From Actinomycetes bacterium (GTDB lineage Bacteria > Actinomycetota > Actinomycetes > Actinomycetales > Micrococcaceae): a stretch of DNA of 38,437 nt. The notes below the pieces were generated by a model. It made no database searches. It was not told where the DNA came from and worked only from the letters and a program-made list of their open reading frames with translations. The DNA lies in the NCBI GenBank assembly GCA_023426375.1, contig JAFAAV010000114.1:1-38437 (forward strand), written 5' to 3'. Shown here piece after piece: positions 33,503 through 38,437 of the stretch. Each line of letters opens with the position of its first letter. Positions within the stretch are counted from its first letter, which is position 1. The translations under genes were made by a program, and so were the position numbers.

Positions 33503-35008
33503 CTAGCCCTGTACGCCCAGCTTCTCCAGGATGATCTGGCGCACGCGACCGGCGTCCGCCTGACCGCGGGTTGCCTTCATGACCGGGCCGATGAGCGCGC
33601 CCACGGCCTGGACCTTGCCGCCCTTGATCTTCTCGACCACGTCCGGCATCTGGGCCATGGCGTCGTCGACGGCAGCCGTGAGAGCGCCGTCGTCCGAAAC
33701 AACCGCAAGGCCGCGAGCCTCGACGATCTCGGACGGGGAACCCTCGCCCTCGACCACGAAACCAATGACCTTCTTGGCCAGCTTGTCGTTGATCTTGCCC
33801 TCGTCGATCAGCGCGTTGACCTCGACCACATGGGCCGGAGTCACCGGCAGATCAACGATCTCGACCTCGGCCTGCTTGGCCAGGCGAGCGATCTCGCCCA
33901 TCCACCACTTACGAGCCACGGCCGGTGAAGCGCCAGCCGCGATGGTCTGCTCGATCTCGTCCATGACGCCGGCGTTCACGACGTCCCGGAACTCCTCGTC
34001 CGAGTAACCCCACTCGGCCTTGAGACGCTTGCGGCGCTGGGCCGGCGGCTCGGGCAGCTGAGCCCGCAGTTCCTCGATCCACGCTTCCGTGGTGACCACG
34101 GGAACCAGGTCCGGTTCGGGGAAGTAGCGGTAATCATCGGCGTCGGACTTGGGGCGACCGGACGTGGTGGACCGGGTGTCCTCGTGCCAATGACGAGTTT
34201 CCTGGACGATCTTCTCGCCCGCCGATAGCACGGCGGCGTGGCGCTGGATCTCGAAACGCACGGCGCGTTCGACGGCGCGCAGCGAGTTCACGTTCTTGGT
34301 CTCCGAGCGCGTGCCGAACTCGGTGGTCCCCTTGGGCATCAGAGAGACGTTGGCGTCGCAACGCACGTTGCCGCGCTCCATGCGGGCGTCGGAGATACCC
34401 AGGTTCTTCACGATCTCGCGAATCGCTGCAACGTACACGCGGGCCAGCTCGGGAGCGCGCGAACCGGCGCCCACGATGGGCTTGGTCACAATCTCGATGA
34501 GCGGCACCCCCGAGCGGTTGTAGTCGACCAACGAGTGTGATGCGCCCTGAATGCGACCGGTCGCGCCACCCACGTGGGTGAGCTTGCCGGCGTCCTCCTC
34601 CATGTGCGCCCGCTCGATCTCGATGGTGAACGGCGTGCCGTCCTCGAGCTCGAGTTCCAGCTGACCGTCGAAGGCGATGGGCTCGTCGTACTGCGAGGTC
34701 TGGAAGTTCTTGGGCGTATCCGGGTAGAAGTAGTTCTTCCGGGCGAAGTGGCACTTTTCTGCAATGGAGCAGTTCAGCGCCAGCCCCAGCTTGATCGCCG
34801 ATTCCACGGCCTTGCCGTTGACCACGGGCAGCACACCGGGCAGACCCAGGGACACCGGGGTGATGTTGGTGTTGGGCTCATCGCCAAAGGTGTTGGGGGC
34901 GGCGTCGAACATCTTGGTGTTGGTGTTCAACTCCACGTGCACCTCGAAACCCAGCACGGGATCGAAGCGCTCCATGGCCTCTTCGAAGGACAGGACGTCC
35001 TCGCTCAT
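33503..35008 (-). CDS. gatB: Asp/Glu-tRNA amidotransferase subunit B
   Basis: A 501-aa protein. VLGFEVHVELNTNTKMF at the start, YPDTPKNFQTSQYD, and the GatB kinase-core motifs (RNVRCDANVSLMPKG... here GNVRCDANVSLMPKG) are followed by the YqeY-like tail ending RQIILEKLGVQG. It activates Glu/Asp on mischarged tRNA-Gln/tRNA-Asn so that GatA-derived ammonia amidates it. Its ATG shares one base with the gatA stop (TAATG), so the two are translationally coupled. It is last in gatCAB. Confidence 0.97.
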   Translation of the reverse strand: MSEDVLSFEEAMERFDPVLGFEVHVELNTNTKMFDAAPNTFGDEPNTNITPVSLGLPGVLPVVNGKAVESAIKLGLALNCSIAEKCHFARKNYFYPDTPKNFQTSQYDEPIAFDGQLELELEDGTPFTIEIERAHMEEDAGKLTHVGGATGRIQGASHSLVDYNRSGVPLIEIVTKPIVGAGSRAPELARVYVAAIREIVKNLGISDARMERGNVRCDANVSLMPKGTTEFGTRSETKNVNSLRAVERAVRFEIQRHAAVLSAGEKIVQETRHWHEDTRSTTSGRPKSDADDYRYFPEPDLVPVVTTEAWIEELRAQLPEPPAQRRKRLKAEWGYSDEEFRDVVNAGVMDEIEQTIAAGASPAVARKWWMGEIARLAKQAEVEIVDLPVTPAHVVEVNALIDEGKINDKLAKKVIGFVVEGEGSPSEIVEARGLAVVSDDGALTAAVDDAMAQMPDVVEKIKGGKVQAVGALIGPVMKATRGQADAGRVRQIILEKLGVQG

Positions 35009-36609
35009 TATTTGCCTCCCAGCGCGGCACCGGCCGCAAAGTCACGAACGGTAGTGGCGACGTCGCCGCGAGACGACCACACGGGACCGCCCCACTTCTC
35101 GTTGAGCAATCGTTCCAGGCCAGCACCGGCGCGGTAGACGCGGGCATCCTCGCGGGCCGGGGCCATGAACTGGATACCAACGGGCAGGCCGTCCTCGGGA
35201 GCCAGACCGCCCGGGAGCGAGATGGCCGGGATACCCGCCAAGTTGGTGGGGATCGTGGCGATGTCGTTGAGGTACATCTGCATGGGGTCCGCGGACTCGT
35301 CCACGCCGCCAATCTTGAAGGCGGTGGTGGGAGCGGTGGGCGAGATCAGCACGTCGACCTTTTCGAAGGCGGCGTTGAAGTCGCGCTGCACCAGGGTGCG
35401 CACCTGCTGGGCGGAGCCGTAGTAGGCGTCGTAGTATCCGGCGGACAGTGCATAGGTACCCAGGATGATGCGGCGCTTGACCTCGTCACCGAATCCGGCC
35501 GCGCGGGATGCTCCCATGACGCGCTCGATCGTGGGGTTGCCCTCCGGGACCACACGCAAACCGAACCGAACGCCGTCGTACTTGGCGAGGTTGGAGGAGA
35601 CCTCGGAGGACATGATCAGGTAGTAGGCACCCAACGCGTACTCGAAGTTGGGGGTTTCGACCTCCACGACCTCGGCACCTGCGGACTGCAGCAGCTCAAC
35701 CGCCTCGTTGAAGCGCTGCTGCACGCCGGCCTGGAAGCCGTCGCCGGTGAGCTGCTTGACCACGCCCACGCGCAAGCCCTTGAGCCCGCCGTCCTCGGCG
35801 CCCTGACGGGCGGCCGCGGCGAAGGAACCCACGGGGTCGTTCAGGGAGGTGGAGTCCTGCGGATCGTGCCCCGCGACGACCTCGTGCAACAGAGCCGAGT
35901 CCAGCACGGTGCGCGAACACGGGCCCACCTGATCCAGCGAGGACGCCATGGCGATCACGCCGTAACGGGAGACCGAACCATAGGTGGGCTTGACGCCCAC
36001 GGTGCCGGTGACCGCAGCGGGCTGACGGATGGAACCGCCGGTGTCCGTACCGAGGGCCAGAGGCGCCTGGAAGGCGGAGACCGCAGCGGCGGAACCGCCA
36101 CCGGAACCACCCGGGATGCGGTTGAGATCCCACGGGTTACGCGTGGGGCCGAACGCCGAGTGCTCCGTGGAGGAGCCCATGGCGAATTCGTCCAGGTTGG
36201 TCTTGCCCAGAATGGGCATCTTGGCGGCGCGCAACTTCTTGGTCACGGTGCCGTCGTACGGGCTCATCCAGCCTTCGAGCATTCGGGATGCCGCGGTGGT
36301 GGGCTGACCCTTGGTGACGATCAGGTCCTTGACCGCGATCGGCACGCCGGCGAGCTCGTGCAGCTGCTCGCCGTTGGCGCGAGCCTGGTCGACCTCTTGC
36401 GCGACCTGCAGTGCTTCCTCGAGGTTGCGGTGCAGAAAGGCGTTGAGGCCGTCGGTGCCCTTGTGGGGATCGGCCGAGTCCACGGCCTGGCCCTCGGTGG
36501 CGTCGATCTGCTCGAAGTGAGCGTTGACCGCGTCAACGGACGAGACGTCCCCAGAGGCCAGCTTGGCCGCAAGATCGGCGGCGGACAGTTCTACGATGCG
36601 TTCGCTCAT
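35008..36609 (-). CDS. gatA: Asp/Glu-tRNA amidotransferase subunit A
   Basis: A 533-aa amidase-signature enzyme. The Lys-Ser-Ser triad is Lys94 (VPIAVKD), Ser169 (PGGSGGGS) and Ser193 (TDTGGSIRQPA). It releases ammonia from glutamine for GatB. The ATG at 36609 is preferred because GGGGAG lies 5 bases upstream; a GTG two codons earlier would overlap gatC. The standard GGSS motif is GGSG here, but the catalytic first Ser is retained. Confidence 0.97.
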   Translation of the reverse strand: MSERIVELSAADLAAKLASGDVSSVDAVNAHFEQIDATEGQAVDSADPHKGTDGLNAFLHRNLEEALQVAQEVDQARANGEQLHELAGVPIAVKDLIVTKGQPTTAASRMLEGWMSPYDGTVTKKLRAAKMPILGKTNLDEFAMGSSTEHSAFGPTRNPWDLNRIPGGSGGGSAAAVSAFQAPLALGTDTGGSIRQPAAVTGTVGVKPTYGSVSRYGVIAMASSLDQVGPCSRTVLDSALLHEVVAGHDPQDSTSLNDPVGSFAAAARQGAEDGGLKGLRVGVVKQLTGDGFQAGVQQRFNEAVELLQSAGAEVVEVETPNFEYALGAYYLIMSSEVSSNLAKYDGVRFGLRVVPEGNPTIERVMGASRAAGFGDEVKRRIILGTYALSAGYYDAYYGSAQQVRTLVQRDFNAAFEKVDVLISPTAPTTAFKIGGVDESADPMQMYLNDIATIPTNLAGIPAISLPGGLAPEDGLPVGIQFMAPAREDARVYRAGAGLERLLNEKWGGPVWSSRGDVATTVRDFAAGAALGGK

Positions 36610-36611
36610 GC

Positions 36612-36908
36612 TCACTCCCCATCCAGAATTGCGGGCACACGGAACTTACCGTCCTGGCTGTCCGGTGCGTTGGAGAGGGCCTCTTCCTGGGTGAGAGTCT
36701 CCCCCACCACGTCCTCACGGAAAACGTTCTGCAACGGCAGCGGGTGGCTGGTTGCAGGAACGTCAGGTCCGGCGGCTTGGCTGACCGAGGCCACGGACGA
36801 GACGATGAGGTCGAGTTCGCCCGCAACGCGCGCGAGCTCTTCCTCGGTCATCTCGATGTGCGCGAGCTCGGCCAGGTGGGCCACCTGCTCGCGATTAATC
36901 GCAGACAT
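36612..36908 (-). CDS. gatC: Asp/Glu-tRNA amidotransferase subunit C
   Basis: A 98-aa protein. INREQVAHLAELAHIEMTEEEL at the start, LIVSSVASVSQ, and FREDVVGETLTQEEALSNAPDSQDGKFRVPAIL at the end are classic GatC. It stabilises the GatA-GatB complex. CAGGAG lies 6 bases before the ATG. It is first gene of gatCAB, with 2 bases between it and gatA. Confidence 0.96.
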   Translation of the reverse strand: MSAINREQVAHLAELAHIEMTEEELARVAGELDLIVSSVASVSQAAGPDVPATSHPLPLQNVFREDVVGETLTQEEALSNAPDSQDGKFRVPAILDGE

Positions 36909-37012
36909 GCATGCTCCTGGTATTCGCTAGTGATTCCGATCCAGTCTAGCGAGCGCCTAGGCTTGACTCAGAACGCTCGACTTTCACCTATCTCATTAAG
37001 GGGTCCCCACTC

Positions 37013-37573
37013 GTGGCTCAGTCCTCCGCCCGCCCGCCCAAACGTCACTCCGGTGGCCCCTCCAAGAAGCCCCGTCTGTCCCGCTCTGAAGCGGCCAAGG
37101 CGCAGTCCGATCACGACAACGCATGGCGCCAGTGGGTCTCCGACAGCGCCGTTGAGGCAGTCGACACCGCGCTGACTCACGTGCAGACCGTCGTGGAGGA
37201 CCAGGTGTTGCAGTTCGGTGCCTTCCCCGTGTTCGTGGTGACCGGGGCCAAGGACGGCGAGTTCGAGTTGAATTCCCTGGACCCCGCGGAAACTGCCGAC
37301 CGGCACCCGGATGACGTGCTGGAAGAACTCCGTGCCATGACCTCCGCCAAGGCCTCCGATCTGCTGGTCGCGGCCCTTGCCTACCCTGCAACCCTGCCCG
37401 ATCGTTCCGGAGCACGGGCCGTGATCGTGGAGGTGGAACACCGCGAGCGCTTGAGCCTGGAAGTAGTCCAGGAGTACAAGACCGTGGAGTCCAAGGGCAA
37501 GACCTTTGTGAACTTCGGCGATCCGCACACCGATCGCCGGTGGGACCCGTGGTTGTTCGACGTCCGCCGCTGA
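37013..37573 (+). CDS. Conserved hypothetical protein
   Basis: A 186-aa protein from a GTG with AAGGGG 8 bases upstream. A basic, disordered N-terminus (RPPKRHSGGPSKKPRLSRSEA) is followed by a soluble domain (AWRQWVSDSAVEAVDTALTHV, PVFVVTGAKDGEFELNSLDP, FVNFGDPHTDRRWDPWLFDV). It is divergent from gatCAB with 104 bases between. No family is recognised. The basic tail could bind nucleic acid (inference). Confidence 0.8.
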   Translation: MAQSSARPPKRHSGGPSKKPRLSRSEAAKAQSDHDNAWRQWVSDSAVEAVDTALTHVQTVVEDQVLQFGAFPVFVVTGAKDGEFELNSLDPAETADRHPDDVLEELRAMTSAKASDLLVAALAYPATLPDRSGARAVIVEVEHRERLSLEVVQEYKTVESKGKTFVNFGDPHTDRRWDPWLFDVRR

Positions 37574-37588
37574 AGTAGCTCACAACGA

Positions 37589-37626
37589 AAAACCGCCGCC
37601 GTGCACCCTTGCACGGCGGCGGTTTT
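37589..37626. terminator. Bidirectional terminator
   Basis: A perfect 16-bp stem (37589-37604 with 37611-37626) has a 6-base loop. A-rich and T-rich ends flank it, between two convergent genes. Confidence 0.92.
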
Positions 37627-37652
37627 CAGTGAGTCGCCAATGACTCAGTGAC

Positions 37653-38351
37653 TTACCACTTGGGCAGCTCGGGCAGTGCGCCCTCGGACTCGATGTGCTC
37701 GTCGTCGCCGCGAGCCAACCAGGCCAGCATGCCTTCGCGGTCGGAGGTGATCTCCTGGCCGCCGTCGCCGATAACCCATTCGTCGCGCTCCTCGGTGCGC
37801 AAGGTCATGCCCGGTGCGTTCTTGGCGCGCATGGTGCGAACAGCGGCTTCCACGGCGTTGAGCAGTGAATCCGGATCCGCTTCCTCGATGGTCCAGGTGG
37901 TGTCCAGATCGTGGTGGTGAACAACGACCTCGGCCACGCGAACTGCCGGGATGGAGGTCGCGGGAATGGGCTTGCCGTGCAGGTCCAGTTCCTCGGTCTT
38001 GATCTCACCCTTGAGGCGTTCGCACTGCTCCTCGAAGTAGTCCGCGCTGTCGCGGACCTTCTGGATGAGCTCTTCCTTGGGAAGTGCGGCCAATTCGTTG
38101 ATTTCCTGCTCACGCGCTTCCGGGGAAGCGTAGAGTTCAGCAGGTTCACCGGTCACGGCCCAGTCGATGAGCTTGACCAGCGCGTTGCCGTTGGACGCGA
38201 TGTGAGCGATCACGTGCGCGCGATCCCAGCCCTCGCACAGAGTCGGTTCGGTCATCTCGCGATCGGCCAGGGACTCGATGGTCGCCAGGAACATGTCGGT
38301 CTCGCGACGCAAGCGGGAAAGGTCAGAAGTGAGGCGTGCGGGATTAATCAT
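37653..38351 (-). CDS. Maleylpyruvate isomerase family mycothiol-dependent protein
   Basis: A 232-aa protein of the DinB-like MDMPI family. CEGWDRAHVIAHIASNG and VRVAEVVVHHHDLDTTW carry the His/Glu metal ligands of the N-terminal four-helix domain. The C-terminal ~70 residues (MTLRTEERDEWVIGDGG) form the family's second domain. Members use mycothiol as cofactor for isomerisation or thiol transfer; the true substrate is unknown. mshB elsewhere in the window fits a mycothiol-using cell. ATG at 38351. It is the last gene before the window edge. Confidence 0.88.
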   Translation of the reverse strand: MINPARLTSDLSRLRRETDMFLATIESLADREMTEPTLCEGWDRAHVIAHIASNGNALVKLIDWAVTGEPAELYASPEAREQEINELAALPKEELIQKVRDSADYFEEQCERLKGEIKTEELDLHGKPIPATSIPAVRVAEVVVHHHDLDTTWTIEEADPDSLLNAVEAAVRTMRAKNAPGMTLRTEERDEWVIGDGGQEITSDREGMLAWLARGDDEHIESEGALPELPKW

Positions 38352-38437
38352 GTCTCCAGCCTAGTAAGTTTGCTGTGACACCCCGCACACATGACCGTGG
38401 GTGACACATACCTATTTCGTCCAAATACGTCCCTGAG

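Overview
The window is high-GC, gene-dense actinobacterial chromosome. GTG starts are common, genes lie in tight 4-nt overlapping operons, and an MshB-type mycothiol deacetylase and a mycothiol-type maleylpyruvate isomerase homologue are present. Gene order (O-methyltransferase / tatB / mrp / DUF1003 / MgtE-CBS, and typA / mshB / fdxA / dapC / gltA) and protein style fit the Micrococcaceae (Arthrobacter, Rothia, Kocuria and relatives). The genus cannot be fixed from the sequence alone. I see no rRNA, tRNA, CRISPR array, phage or intact insertion sequence, so most of the window is core genome.

Layout. (1) 0.1-4.5 kb: a proline/glutamine-rich general-stress-type membrane protein, divergent from a three-gene overlapping operon (MgtE-N/CBS protein, DUF1003 protein, Mrp ATPase). 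(2) 4.6-6.6 kb: tatB and a one-pass membrane protein on the minus strand, divergent from an O-methyltransferase. This is the usual sigE-rseA-htrA locus, but the sigma factor and protease are absent. (3) 6.7-9.1 kb: a 55-aa DUF3117 gene, a PIG-V-like mannosyltransferase and a LOG-family protein. (4) 9.2-12.5 kb: a complete gluABCD-type glutamate ABC importer. (5) 12.6-14.8 kb: divergent dapE and dapD. (6) 14.9-17.5 kb: a lysozyme-fold-like membrane protein, galE and a RibD-C/DHFR-like protein, followed by a small repeat-bordered insert. (7) 17.7-26.3 kb, minus strand: gltA, dapC, fdxA, a membrane protein, mshB, typA and an S9 peptidase. With dapD and dapE, dapC gives three of the four succinylase-branch lysine/DAP steps.

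(8) 26.3-30.0 kb is the most coherent accessory system. It holds a persulfide dioxygenase-rhodanese fusion (CstB-like), a TauE/SafE exporter, a membrane-anchored rhodanese and a DUF156 repressor whose ligand residues are of CstR (persulfide-sensing) type. Four 16-bp ATACCC...GGGTAT operators are placed over candidate promoters, making a self-contained sulfide/persulfide detoxification regulon. (9) 30.1-33.4 kb holds a small winged-helix-like protein, a double-DUF1540 cysteine-rich protein behind an AT-rich leader, a gene with a good DtxR/IdeR box and a CapA-like lipoprotein. (10) 33.5-38.4 kb: gatCAB, a conserved hypothetical and a mycothiol-dependent isomerase-like protein.

Strong hairpin terminators separate most convergent units. 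Nothing here is clearly a wholly new system. The best leads are the loss of the sigE module, the compact CstR regulon and its possible reach to the S9 peptidase, the DUF1540 leader, and the small inverted-repeat element at 17.45-17.54 kb.
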